A stretch of DNA of 64,000 nucleotides, taken from positions 908,615,009 to 908,679,008 of the forward strand of contig NC_081414.1 in the NCBI RefSeq assembly GCF_030272615.1, written 5' to 3'. Below are positions 1 to 11,448 of the stretch, piece by piece. The translations under genes and the position numbers were made by a program. The notes under the pieces were generated by a model, which saw only the letters and a program-made list of their open reading frames with translations, did not search any database and was not told where the DNA came from. The first letter of the stretch is position 1. The number at the start of each line of letters is the position of its first letter. This DNA is from Cryptomeria japonica (taxonomy: Eukaryota; Streptophyta; Pinopsida; Cupressales; Cupressaceae).

Positions 1-997
1 GTCCATTTGAGGAGATAAAGTGAATGTCATTGTGGGGGACATTCTTGCTGGTGGAGCATTCACCGACACTACTTCCTAACCCTTCAGTATCCTTGGCATG
101 CTTCTACTTCTTCAACATCTTGTCCAAAGCATCACTGCTGCCATCAAACTAGGTTCTTCCCTTGAGCTCGTCCTTACACTTCTCAAGGTCAATTCAAAGA
201 ATCTCGATTTCTCCATCCAACTGCAGATATTCTTCATTCTTTACTTCTAGCCCAGATGCTAGATCTTCACACTGGCACTCCTTGGTGTTCTCTGCCTGAG
301 ACTTCAACTCTGAGCTACATTTCTCAGATTCTTCAAGGCATTTTGTTAGCCGGTTCTTCTCTACTATAGCAGCATTCTTGAATAGCTTGTATTCTCTTCT
401 GACTCTACTAAGTTCTTCAAGGGCGTTTACAAGCCCACCTTCAAGATCAACCTCAGCTTCTTCTTCTTCTTCTTCTTCACCTTCACTATCACTCCCAAAC
501 ACATCTTGTTGGTAGGAGTGTTCTGCATGATCATTTTCAAAAGTGTGCCTTTCATCTTCTGATTCTTGAGCCATGAAGAGGTGGGTTCCTTCTTCATCAC
601 TATTTCTGCTACTAGCAAATCTATCTTCATCATCCTGATAAATATGAGATGTATTTTTCATATTTCCTTCAAATGTTGGTTCTATAGTTGTGGGCTAATT
701 TCCATAGAGCTTCTTCAATATTTCCCATAAGCTCTTTGTTGTTTTACATCTATCCACCTTTGAGGACACATCACTAGTGAGTCCACTAAAAATAGCCTTC
801 ATAGCTTTTTCATTGCACTGGTTTCTTCTTTCTTCTACAGATCCGGTAGGAAAACTGACATTTCTAGGCAGACCATCAACTACTGACATCCATACATCAA
901 ACCTTGAAGAGGATAGGAAGATTTCCATTCTGTTACTCCAAATAGAAAAGTTTGAACCATCAAATGCAGGACCAGAGATTGACACTAGACAAACCAT
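1..997 (-). pseudogene. copia gag of E1, degenerate
   Basis: Gag forms the virus-like particle of the retrotransposon. Read from an ATG at 997 on the minus strand, the N-terminal part has the UBN2/DUF4219 pattern of plant copia Gag: FDGSNFSIW near the start, then KAIFSGL and LWEILKKLYG about 85 residues later. A TAG follows the KLYGN motif (about 692-694). The same frame then continues to 194 as an acidic segment with a run of eight Glu and a coiled-coil-like stretch. A frameshift near 194 moves the coding to another frame, where the Gag tail pattern (SSDALDKMLKK) can be read down to base 1. The CCHC knuckle is not in the window. At least one stop and one frameshift make it a pseudogene. Confidence 0.75.
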
Positions 998-1056
998 TAT
1001 GTCCTTGAGCCAAAATCCACCCAAGTTGGAGAACACTCTTCTAACTGGGATCCTAT

Positions 1057-1068
1057 GCTTTTATACCA
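1057..1068 (-). promoter_or_regulatory. primer-binding site of E1 (mutated initiator-Met type)
   Basis: On the minus strand, TGGTATAAAAGC follows the LTR end after a 2-base spacer. The usual plant copia site is TGGTATCAGAGC, complementary to initiator-Met tRNA. Two bases differ here, consistent with an old copy. Confidence 0.7.
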
Positions 1069-1070
1069 AT

Positions 1071-3407
1071 TGTTAGACACAATGCACCACTGAGAGGGGG
1101 GTGAATCAGTGGTTCTCAAACTTTTCTCTTTTGCTATCCTCTGTGACCATACCGGTTAGTAGGGAGACCTACATAAGAGAAAACACACAAGGAACATCAC
1201 ATAACACCAATTTACATACGAGGAAAACCCAAGGTGGGAAAAACCTCGGTGAGCAATGCTGTTGGAGACTACTACTCCAATCCAGCCTCACAATGAAAAC
1301 ACTGTTACAAAGTTTAGGGCACCAACCCAAGGAGAACCAACCCCTGACTTTATGGGATACAAACCAAAGGAGCACCAACCCCTAACTTTATGGGCTACAA
1401 CCCAAAGGAGCTACAACCCCTACACCGAGCTACAACTCAGTGTTCTTAAAGTAAACTTCAAATAAAAAAGTAGTTATCTTATTACAAGTGAAAGTAGTTA
1501 TCTTATTACAAGTGAATCTTGAAACCATTTCGTATACCTTACTCTGTTGGTGAGATACAATCTCTGCAACACCGACTCACTTCTCTTCCTTCTTTGACAT
1601 GTTGCTTCTCTACCGGTAAGCCCTACCAGTAGACCTATTCTACTCTTCTTCTCTGCAAGATCTCCTCCTCATTGTTTTGCACTTTACCAGTGCTCAACTC
1701 TACCGGTCCACTGTCTTCCTTCTCTTCAGCACTCTTCACTTTTTCTTTTTCAGTATAACTGCTACCGATTCTTCTCTTCACTCTCCCTCTTGTCTCAGAT
1801 ACTCTTTGAGTACCTGGCTGATTTGCTCTCACATGCAGAAGAAACACTTAATCACTTCGCAAAAGCACAAAATCTTTCATCTCATTAGTAGCAATACCTA
1901 ACAATGTCTTTTTCCTTCATATTTATAGACTGGTTTTTCTGCCAAAAGCCCATTAAAAATATAAGTGGTTAGGGTTTCTTCATCATCCTCGAGGCAAACC
2001 AAATCCAATCAGATCCTGTTCGATCTAATCTTCCAGACTGTCAGTCTGCATAACTCCTCAATTTACGCACCTCCTAGATCACGCGTTCCATCTCTAGCGA
2101 TCTTCTTTTTACCCTATTAGTTGGTCTCTTGGTCAAACACCAAGATTTGGTTATGTTGTTTCCTCTGTCTGCTTCTATTTCCTCAATCACTCTTAGGTAG
2201 TTCATAGTTGTCCTCTAGAACTTGACCCACAAACCCCTACAATAGCTCTACAACATGTCTCGTGATTTGTGGGACCTTCCATTTTTGTCGACCAACCTAG
2301 CAACTACCCTGTCGGTGTACATTCCATCCTTATCCAAATGTAGGTTTGCCACCTTGACTCCAAGTGGCATCCATGTCGACCATCTTCCTGCTTGGCCCTT
2401 CATGTCGGTCTAGATAGGATCACCAACCAAACACTTCTACCGGTTCCTCTTCTCTGTTGGTATACAAACCCTACCGACATCTCACACTTTACCGATTAAC
2501 TCATCATGTCTGCCCTTTGTTGAACTGCCAATGGAACACCTTGATTGGTCGTCAGACATGTCTATCTTGAGCATTCTCATTCCCACAAAGTGGGAAGACA
2601 TATGCATCTGCAGCTTTCTCATATTTTTGGTGAACTTACATACTGGTAAACCTTCTTGATGACACCGTATCATCAACTATCAGCAGTCTTCATCTTCAGT
2701 CTGATCAGCCTTTTCTTCTCCCTGATCAACTCAGACCATATCACAACCGGTTTGTCAAACACATCACACTCCTTCTGTACAAGAATTTCAACATGCCTTT
2801 ACCTCTTCTCTCTTATCTCAAAGAATCATGATGCACACTATGCATTCCTGGAGATAAGTTCCACATACCGATGCACTAACATTTTGACATCTGCATTCTA
2901 CAATGTACTCATGTGGCTTCCCTATTTATGTAGCATATCTTCAAACATGCACATGTGATCCGGTGTGGACACATTCACTATCAGTCATTGCTTCTCATGA
3001 TGACTGCATCTTCATCCAGTGGAAGTCCTGCTATTTTGCAACCTCACAGCATATCGGTGACCTGTTCATTCTTCTCCTCCAGTGTTGATGTGATTTAGGT
3101 AACATTCTGCCTCTTCATCACAAACAACCACTCACACACTTAGTTGATCTGACTTCTCCATGTCAACACATCACTTACCAGTCGACATCCTTTCCTTACC
3201 AGTGATGTACTGTACCAGTACCACTCACTTTCCCAACTCATCCTCACAAGTCAAGTACAACCTTGTGTACTGGTGACTCCCCAGGTCGTCTTCCTTGCCT
3301 TACCATTGTTCTACATCACAAGGTGATATCCAAGATATCTTAACCTGTACTCCTTCTTGACAGTTTTGCACATACATCTCTCATGTCGATTGACATTAAT
3401 AGCAACA
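1071..3407 (-). repeat. 5' LTR of E1 (2337 bp)
   Basis: On the minus strand it starts TGTTGCTATTAATGTCAA at 3407 and ends TGTCTAACA at 1071, next to the primer-binding site. Near its 3' end it has the C-run plus CTCAGT block and the GGTTTTTCCC/GGGTTTTCC block seen in the other copia-like LTRs of this window. It is unusually long for copia. No convincing ORF lies inside; the short frames at 1101-1465, 1677-1901 and 2656-3088 have no recognisable content. The partner LTR is off-window. Confidence 0.75.
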
Positions 3408-4754
3408 CAATGCAAACAACATTCATTATATCCAGTCTAGTCTGACTCTAATATAGCAGACCTCCAATCATAGACTTGTATCTTGGAGGATTTACTGGTG
3501 CAGATTCATCTTTCCTTGTCAATTTTTCACTTGTAACCATAGGAGTACTAAGCAGTTTAGAGTCTTCCATACCAAAATTCTTCAACATCTCCCTAGCATA
3601 CTTAGTTTGACATATGAAAATACCTTTATCAGTTTGAGTAATCTACAAACCTAAGAAAAATTTAATTTCCCCAATCATAGACATCTCAAATTCTTTCTCC
3701 ATATTGGTAGAAAATTTCATGCACAACTTATCTCCAACTCCAAAAATAATGCCATCAACATATCATCATCAATATATCATCATCAGTGACTCTATAGTAT
3801 AGATTACTTTCAAATATACCTGTAGTGAAACTAAGCTTCAAAGGATATTTGTCCAACCTTCCACAACAAGCTCTAGGTGCCTGTTTCAATCCATATAAGG
3901 CTTTCTTTAACCTACAAACCATGTTTTTATCATCTGAAAGTGAAAAACCATCAGGTTTCTCAATATAAACTTCCTCATCAAGATCCCCATTCAGAAAAGC
4001 ACACTTAACATCCATCTGATAAACCTTTTAGTTTTAATGTGCAGCATAGGCAAGAAATAATCTTATAGCTTCAATCCTAGCTACAAGTACAAAAGTTTCA
4101 CCATAATCAATTCCTTCCTTCTGAAAATATCCTTTACAAACCAATCTAGCTTTATTCCTTACAACTTGTCCATCTTCATTTAATTTATTCCTAAATACCC
4201 ATTTAGTTCCAATAACATTCTTATTTTTAGGCCAAGGAACTAAAATCCATGTGTTATTCTTTTCTATCTGATCTAATTCTTCTTCCATAGCTTTCATCCA
4301 ACATTCATCTTTACATGCTTCAATTATTGATACTAGTTCAACTTGAGAAATTAAACATACCTCATTAGCTACCAATATTCTTCTTTTCATCACTCCATTG
4401 TTCTTATCCCCAATGATTTGATCTTTTGAATGATTGAACCTTACATACCTAGGAGTCTTCTCATTCTCTATTCCTCTTTCCTGTTCTTCAGTTACTATTG
4501 AATTTTTTGATATTGCCAGAGTAACTGGTTCAACATTTTGTTCCAATAAAGGTGTTACTGGTTTAGTTATGTCCATTTCCACTGCCAATTCTTTCCCATA
4601 AATTCTTATTTGACTTCTATTTTGTTCATCCACCTTAATATTAGTGCTATCCACATTTCTGTGCAATCTCTTGTTATAACATCTATATGCTTTTCTTTCA
4701 TTAGAATAACCAAGAAATATTCTTTCATCACATCTAGGATCAAATTTGCCAATG
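3408..4754 (-). pseudogene. E2 pol, integrase C-terminus and reverse transcriptase
   Basis: The copia RVT_2 domain copies element RNA into DNA. The minus strand reads the integrase tail ([16 protein letters not shown]), an acidic linker, then [39 protein letters not shown]. Two stops lie between the FLAYAA and KVYQMDVK motifs (about 4025-4033). Around 3745-3780 a frameshift within a GAT-rich stretch precedes the active site, which reads YVDG instead of YVDD. After that come the STPM-like segment and RYKSMIGG, and the reading stops at the E1 junction at 3408. RNase H is absent here. Dead by stops, frameshift and active-site loss. Confidence 0.88.
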
Positions 4755-4759
4755 AAATC

Positions 4760-5637
4760 TGTTGGCATATGGACACTCCAATGAGACATTGTGTGTGATT
4801 GAAGGTTTTGTCATTGATGGCAACCTTGCAATCCTATGGCACTGGCAAGACATTATACCCGCGAAGCATTACATAGGCAACCTTGCAATCCTATGGCACC
4901 GGCAAGACATTATACCGGAAAAGCATTATTCAAACAAGAAAGTGCACCGGCATTAGCAAGATCAATCTACACCGGCATCGGCACAGAAGATGTACACCGG
5001 CATAGAAGAGAACATGTATATCGGCACAGAGGCTGACAGGATTTTTGATATGTAATATTTTATTTATTATTGTAAGCCGACTTGGCAAATTGTAAAATGA
5101 CTCTTGTATATAAAAGAGATCATTATAGACATTTGTAGGATATGGATAGGAAGCATAAAATATTACATGGCCGACCTAATGTGCGAATTGTAGGTCAAGG
5201 GTATATGTAAAGAACAGAGCAAGAACCGGTACTGAATCTGGCATTGAAGATGTTATTGTAAAGCAGTACAGATCATTGGATTTGCATAATCCTCATTGTA
5301 AGTTAGTGTGACTTCTTATTGAGCAGTGAGCTCTAAGCAATTGGCCTTCCTGCACGTGCAGGCCTCTATTGTAAGTAATATTCTCTTATTGGCCAGTAAG
5401 TGAATATTGTGGGTCACAAATCCCACCGAGGTTTTTCCCACACTGGGTTTCCTCGTTAAACATCTTGTGTTATGGTGTTCTTTTCATGTGGATGTTTTTG
5501 ATTCTGTTATTTACATTAATTCTTGCATACCGGTATACTGTTACTTTATGTTCTGCATATTCAGTTTTAAGAAAATTACATTACCGGTTAGATACTGATT
5601 CACCCCCCCCCTCTCAGTATCTGTGGGAACCCTAAAA
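4760..5637 (+). repeat. 5' LTR of E3 (878 bp)
   Basis: Starts TGTTGGCATATGG and ends CCCTAAAA (the 3' copy ends CCCTAACA). It contains a short internal repeat of the GGCAACCTTGCAATCC phrase (about 4810 and 4877), a TATA box, and a perfect 14-bp palindrome CCTGCACGTGCAGG (5349-5362) with a CACGTG core. It also has the GGTTTTTCCC/GGGTTTCC block and a long C-run before CTCAGT. Confidence 0.93.
5107..5116 (+). promoter_or_regulatory. TATA box of E3 LTR promoter
   Basis: TATATAAAAG in the 5' LTR, matched at 10915-10924 in the 3' LTR. It is well placed to drive the genomic RNA; the transcription start would be about 30 bp downstream. Confidence 0.65.
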
Positions 5638-5639
5638 AT

Positions 5640-5652
5640 TGGTATCAGAGCC
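5640..5652 (+). promoter_or_regulatory. primer-binding site of E3
   Basis: TGGTATCAGAGCC, two bases after the LTR end. This is the classical plant copia site matching initiator-Met tRNA. Confidence 0.92.
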
Positions 5653-5708
5653 TGGTCCTCTATTTTCAGAACCCTAATAGCTTGAGGAAGATCTTGACAC
5701 TAGTAAAG

Positions 5709-6866
5709 ATGGAAAATCTGATGAAGCAACTTGAAGGAGCTCTTACTGACTATGATGCAGAGAAGTTGAAAAATATGAAATTAGAAGATGATTTAAAAGC
5801 AGCTCAGGACATTATTCAGGCACTTCAAGAAAATCTTACTGTTACAAGAAATAAGAGAAGAGAACTTTGTGAAAAATTGCAAAATGAGAATGATGAAAAG
5901 GAATCACTAAATGATATGATAAGCAAATTGAAACAAGAGATCATGACAACAAAAAATGAAATGGAGGATATGACTATGAGATTTTGCAAAGAGATTGAGG
6001 ACAGAAAGAAGAATGAAGAAGAATTGACCAGAAGACTAAGTGATGCATCAAATGAGAACATAAGACTTAGCTATGAAAATGACATGTTGAAAACTGATCT
6101 GATGCATACTCAGAATGACTCAAATGAACTAATGAGACAAAAAGAAATCTTGGAAAGGGAATTGGAAACTGCAAATCAACACAAAGAAAAATTCAAGAAA
6201 AGCTCAGAAGAACTTGGTACCTTATTAAAGAATCAAAAACCCAAAGGTGACACTTCTGGAATTGGATTTGAAGTTGGGGAAAGCTCCGGTATTGCAAATA
6301 CCTAGGATCACAGCAAACCGGTAAGACCTTCTAATACTTACAAATTCACTGGAAAATGCTTTAACTGCAATAAATTTGGTCATAGGGCAAATGAATGTAG
6401 ATCTAGGAATTATCAAAACATCAATCCTCCCACCGGTCAATGCTCCAAATGCAACAAAATTGGTCATAACTCTGAAAATTGCAGAATGAATGTAAGATGT
6501 TATGTTTGTGGAAGATTTGGTCATTTATCAAATAAATGCAAAACACAAACTGGCATAGGTTATGGGAAAGCTATTTAGAAAAATAATGTAACTTGTTATG
6601 CATGTAACAAGATTGGTCATATTGCTAAATTTTGTAGAAGTAAAGGTACACTAGTAGATAACAAAAGCACTAGTTTGAAAGGTAAAGAAAAGGTTGAAGA
6701 AGTTAATCAAGAATTTTCAAAGCAAAGGATTAGAAAAGGTAATCTAAATATTGGGGATACTCCTCCACCGGTAGAACCAACAAATGCTCCACTGGCAGGA
6801 CAATATGATGCTCCATTGGCAGGACAAAGCAATGCTCCACTGATAGGATGTTCTTCATCGAATTGA
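5709..6866 (+). pseudogene. E3 Gag-like gene: coiled coil plus four CCHC knuckles
   Basis: About 386 codons from the ATG at 5709 in one frame, broken by TAG at 6303 and 6576. Residues 1 to about 195 are highly charged with heptad-like Leu spacing, a long coiled coil. Four zinc knuckles of exact form CX2CX4HX4C follow at 6357-6398, 6441-6482, 6498-6539 and 6594-6635. The tail has a short repeat (NAPLAGQ, DAPLAGQ, NAPLIG). Plant copia Gag normally has a UBN2 domain and one knuckle; here UBN2 is missing and there are four knuckles. Presumably it binds the element RNA. Without the two stops it would be one continuous protein. No protease follows. Confidence 0.8.
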
Positions 6867-7172
6867 AGAAAATTATCTTGAGGGTTTGGCAATCAAATGA
6901 CACATGTGCTATTATTCCCTCGGTTAGAGAAAAGAAGTTGAAAATCATTCATTACCGGCAAATAAAGTTAAGCTAATACATTACTGACAAGCAATTAATG
7001 TGGTAGGTAGCAGAAAAGACTTTATAAAATAAGGTTTTTGGCTCCATTTCATTTCACCGTGAAATCAAACTTTCAGAGAGCGCGAAGATTTCTGAGCTAA
7101 GGCATTCCGAGCAAAGAGGCAAAGCACTTCAACAATCAATCCATCCAAGAGCAGAAAAAGGTATTTATCATC
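6867..7172 (+). promoter_or_regulatory. spacer with possible internal promoter of E3
   Basis: A 306-bp gap between the two E3 genes. TTTATAAAAT (7021-7030) is a good TATA-like sequence about 143 bp before the second ATG. The stretch after it is CA-rich and leader-like. This suggests, but does not show, a separate transcript for the second ORF. Confidence 0.35.
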
Positions 7173-10100
7173 ATGGCATCTTCCTCTGCACCTGAATTCA
7201 TAGCAAACCCTACAGTAGTCGAAGTTATAAAATGACCTAGGCCCGTGTTTCAGCTAGTTCCTGAGGTAGCTAAGAAAGATGACAACACAAGTGCTTTTTC
7301 AAAAATTCCAAAAGGTGTTGTTTATGCAAAAGACTCTAGAATGTATATTCATTGCAACATAGAGGAATTAGGTGATGAAGAAATCAAAAACATGTATAAA
7401 TCTGTTATATGTGACAACTCTGGGAATGTGAAACCTAAACATAAAATTGTTGAAACCCTAGGATTCACTGAAATCCTCTGCATTCCTAAATTTCCCAAGG
7501 AAGTGGTTAGGATAGTTTTAAGCAGGGTACATGGTTCATTCTTTTGGCTTGACTCAGTGCATAAAATCACAAAGGAAGCTATGAAAGTAGTAACAGGGTT
7601 ACCTTCCACTGGTAATAGACCTGACAAAACCAAGAAGGTCTCTAATGACTTAGTAACAAACTTAACTGGTGCAACATCCGACAAGAGATCATTGAGGGTT
7701 AATGATGTGACCGATACAAATGTTAGATTCGTTAGCATGATTTTAGGTTACAAAGCAACTCATGCTAATAGGCTTAACTCGGTTTCCAATTTATGCATAA
7801 AGAGTGCTTATGACATGGTTAAGGACAATGTAAAAATTGATATCTGTGAATGGTTAAAGGATGGGTTAATTGACAACTTAGCAAAAATCAAGAAGGATAA
7901 GAAAGGAACCTTTAGATTTGGAAACCTACTTGTATGTTTAATACTACATATAACCAAATAGGCTCCCGATATAGGCAACAAGGATTTTGGATTTGACATA
8001 TCGGTAGGAAAACAATTGTCTGACTTGTTCAACAACATGGGTGAAAATAGAGAAAAGAATATCAATGAGTATTTTCAAGCACTAAAGGTCAAAATGAATA
8101 AAAGAATCAGACTATCACAGGAAATTGTCAACAAATACAAGGATGACATATGTTTTGTAATAAAAAAGGATGAGATCTAGATGGAAGCATTCATCCCAAG
8201 GACAGTCTGGGTAATAGAGATGGGGTATGAAATAGATGACCACATAGTGGAGACTTATGCCAAAGCACTTCTGGAAGCCCCCAATGAACCAAAGGAAGAA
8301 GTATTTGGTAGTGCTGAGACCATTGAAAGTCAAATTCAATCTAAAAAGAGAGTGAAAAAGGTTGAGGCTTTTGTGAGAAAAGGAACCAGACAAGCAAAAG
8401 CCATAAAAGAAGATGTATTAAAGAAAACCCACATAACTGAAGATGATTTGGCAGCCCAACAACCTAAAACTCATCTATCACCGATATGCACTTCCTCAGA
8501 AGGAGATATGCCAGCAACTTTCAAAAGAGTTGTCAGGAAAAGAGACCCCTCACTGGTAACCAATCCTTCACCTAGAAGGACAAGACAAAAGCAACAAGCT
8601 GTGAGATCTCTAGTCAAGAAAGTCACACCTAAGAAGAAGCTGACCCCCAAAAAGAAGAAGAAAACAAACACTGACTTGGCCCCTCTTGACATATTACTGA
8701 ATGAGATCACAGAGGAAGGAAAATTGAAAAACATAGGGAAAATCTATGACACCCTATCAGATGATGAGAAAGGACAAGTTGAAGAGAGTGTCATATTACA
8801 CATGGACATGTATAAAAAGTTTTTGTTGCAAGTCCTAAATTAAATTCCTGATGAACTATATAAAAGACTTGAGGCCAGAAGGAAAGGAATAATTGAGTAT
8901 AGAAAAATTACTTGCAGTATACCTAGTCAACTCTCCTAAGGAAATTGATGATCTGATAGCTCAGGCCAACCGGACAGTTTTCTCCACTGCACACCGGTAA
9001 ATATCACTAATGGCAGGTAGAGTTACTAAAGTTTCAAAGGAAATAGAAGATGGTTAGGATACATTCTTAGTTGAAAAGGAAAAACAAGAGGAATATAGGA
9101 ATCCCAAGCCCATTCTGGTATATCAAAAGGACAAAGGGAAAGGTAAAGTTGGTGGACCACCAAGTATCAAAATTAGAGACAACTTACCCCCACCTCCTTT
9201 AAATACTCCACCGGTAAAAACAACAACTATAGAAGATCAACCGACAGCAGAGAGTATGGACACAAAGCATAATAATCCTAATCCTGAAGTCCTATATACT
9301 ATGAATGTTGATACTTAGAAAATCAACATAGTGGTAGATAAGGATACACCAGATAAATTAGGAAAAATAGAGCAACTGGCAACAGGAAACAAAGAGCAAC
9401 CGGTAGTAGATTCAGAGAAAAAGATGGAATCTAGAACACAAACAGAGAAGCCAATAGAGTTAAAGGCTCCAGAACAGATGCCACTGGTAAGAAATGATGC
9501 AGGAAAACCAATGCTTAAAGAGATGGAGACTCAAACAGACCTACCAGAGGTCAATACTAGCATGGTCACTTCCACCAGCACTCAGTTTGTTGGATCACCA
9601 TCAAATGTAACAGAGGTATTGCTTGAATCTATCAAGAAAATAACTGATTATAGCTCACAAGTTTATAAAGCAATAGATGATTCAATTCCAGTTTTGAAAT
9701 CAATAGCTCCCAATTGTAATATAGCTAACAAAGATTCTTTAGGCCAGTTGGATACACTTTGTAAATATATTTCTGGAAATTTTGAGCAAACAAAGGTAGA
9801 ATCTGTAAAGGAAAGTGTAGAAAAAGAGAAACAGAAATTCTTTGAGGAAGGAATAAAGAAGTGTAACAGGGAATTTGACACACTTCTACCGGAACTGTGC
9901 AATTTATTGAAAGAACACAAAACTTTGTACAAAGACACCTATAAGATAAACTCTTTAACCATAGATGTAGACAAAAAGATGAGAAAGGTACAGGAAGAGA
10001 TAAATAAACTTGCAGATAATTTTGTTAACTCACCCGATGCATTATTAGTTTTTGAGGAAAAGATAACAAATTTTGAGGAAGAATTGCTCAAATTAGAAAG

Positions 10101-10362
10101 AGAGAAAGAGAAAATAATAAACAAGGCAAAACTCTTGAGATCTAGACTAAGTCCAAGATTGGACTATTTAGCATCTCTGGAGAAGGAAATCTCAGAGGCA
10201 ATAACACGGGGAAGCAGAACACCGACAGAGCACTTGCAGCATCTCACCGATACAATATACAGAACTGAGATAGCAATAAAAGATAGTAAGAAGTTTATGG
10301 ATGGAATAAACTTAATTTTGGGAGATATTCTTCAGATAATAACCACCCAACTACAAGGTTGA
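7173..10362 (+). pseudogene. E3 large ORF of unknown function
   Basis: About 1060 codons from the ATG at 7173. The first frame runs to 8841 with stops at 7233 (TGA), 7959 and 8178 (TAG). A shift between 8841 and about 8900 moves coding to a second frame, which runs to TGA at 10360 with stops at 8998, 9055 and 9316. The N-terminal 330 residues are globular, with phrases such as ITKEAMKVVTGLP that faintly recall the plant mobile/transposon-protein fold; I would not assign it. The middle is very basic (KKKLTPKKKKK, then a pro-rich stretch), a nuclear-localisation-like segment. The C-terminal 250 residues are coiled coil. I do not recognise the family. The reading frame is clear despite its lesions, so it was under selection in an ancestor. 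Confidence 0.6.
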
Positions 10363-10410
10363 GGTTATGAATTGGTACAACTACAAAATCTACTAACCTT
10401 TGTCATTGAT

Positions 10411-10424
10411 GCCAAAGGGGGAGT
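10411..10424 (+). promoter_or_regulatory. upstream polypurine-tract-like sequence of E3
   Basis: GCCAAAGGGGGAG after CATTGAT, about 140 bp before the true polypurine tract and nearly identical to it. The same doubling is seen in E8 (27351-27363) and E6 (31011-31024). Confidence 0.5.
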
Positions 10425-10551
10425 AGTAGGATGAGAAAATTCAAAGCACAGGGATCACATGCTCACAGGGAGCTCTCACATTTTTGGTAACATTTTTGGT
10501 CTATACATTTTTGGATATCTTTTTGAAATTTCTCATGAGTGTTGCCATCAA

Positions 10552-10567
10552 TGCCAAAGGGGGAGAT
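10552..10567 (+). promoter_or_regulatory. polypurine tract of E3
   Basis: CCAAAGGGGGAGAT, preceded by GTTGCCATCAATG and directly abutting the 3' LTR start at 10568. It primes plus-strand DNA synthesis. Confidence 0.9.
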
Positions 10568-11443
10568 TGTTGGCATATGGACACTCCAATGAGACATTGT
10601 GTGTGATTGAAGGTTTTGTCATTGATGGCAACCTTGCAATCCTATGGCACCAGCAAGACATTATATCGGCTAAGCATTACACAGGCAACCTTGCAATTTT
10701 ATGGCACTGGCAAGACATTATACCGGCAAAGCATTATTCAAACAAGACAGTGCACCGACATCAACAAGATCAATCTACACCGGCACCGGCACAGAAGATG
10801 TACACCGGCACAAAAGAGAACATGTATACCGGCACAGAGGCCGATAGGATTTTTGATATGTAATATTTTGTTTATTATTGTAAGACGACTTGGGAAATTG
10901 TAAAATGACTCTTGTATATAAAAGAGATCATTGTAGACATTTGTAGGATATGGATAGGAAGCATAAAATATTACAAGGCAGACCTAATGTGTGAATTGTA
11001 GGTCAAGGGTATATGTAAAGAACAGAGCAAGAACCAGTACTGAATCTGGCATTGAAGATGCTATTGTAAAGTAGTACAGATCATTGGATTTGTATAATCC
11101 TCATTGTAAGTCAGTGTGACTTCTTATTGAGCAGTGAGCTCTAGGCAGTTGGCCTTCTTGCATGTGCAGGCCCCTATTGTAAGTAATATTCTCTTATTGG
11201 CCAGTAAGTGAATATTGTGGGTCACAAATCCCACCAAGGTTTTTCCCACACCGGGTTTCCTCATTAAACATCTTGTGTTATGGTGTTCTTTTCATGTGGA
11301 TGTTTTTGATTCTGTTATTTACATTAATTCTTGCATACCGGTATACTGTTACTTTATGTTCTGCATATTCAGTTTTAAGAAAATTACATTACCGGTCAGA
11401 TACTGATTCACCCCCCCTCTCAGTCTCTGTGGGTACCCTAACA
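10568..11443 (+). repeat. 3' LTR of E3 (876 bp)
   Basis: Starts TGTTGGCATATGG and ends CCCTAACA. It matches the 5' LTR along its whole length with about 44 substitutions and a C-run length difference. The flank AAATC follows at 11444-11448. Confidence 0.94.
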
Positions 11444-11448
11444 AAATC

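Larger units (their letters stand above)
1..3407 (-). mobile_element. E1: Ty1-copia LTR retrotransposon, 5' part only
   Basis: The 5' end of a minus-strand copia element: a 2.3-kb 5' LTR (1071-3407), a primer-binding site and gag. Protease, integrase, RT and the 3' LTR must lie left of the window. The outer LTR edge at 3407 cuts into the RT/RNase H coding of E2, so E1 inserted into E2. The five bases after the edge (3408-3412, CAATG) are the expected target duplication; the partner copy is off-window and could not be checked. Confidence 0.8.
4760..11443 (+). mobile_element. E3: complete non-autonomous LTR retrotransposon
   Basis: It has two LTRs (4760-5637 and 10568-11443), a PBS after the first and a polypurine tract before the second. 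It is flanked by a perfect 5-bp duplication AAATC (4755-4759 and 11444-11448) within E2 integrase. Inside are a Gag-like gene and a long ORF of unknown function. I see no protease DSG motif, integrase DDE pattern or YVDD RT anywhere in it, so it must rely on enzymes supplied in trans. By eye the LTRs differ at about 44 of some 877 aligned positions (about 5%), mostly transitions, so it is younger than E2 but not recent. Confidence 0.95.

Noticed and set aside
1101..3088. Short plus-strand frames in the E1 LTR
   Set aside because: No motifs, overlapping and opposite to the element; LTR sequence explains them.
7245..7961. E3 ORF2 N-terminus as a second plant mobile domain
   Set aside because: Only a faint resemblance in one phrase; no stretch matching the clear PMD in E12.
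8471..8734. Minus-strand 87-codon frame in E3
   Set aside because: Shadow of the Lys-rich segment of ORF2.
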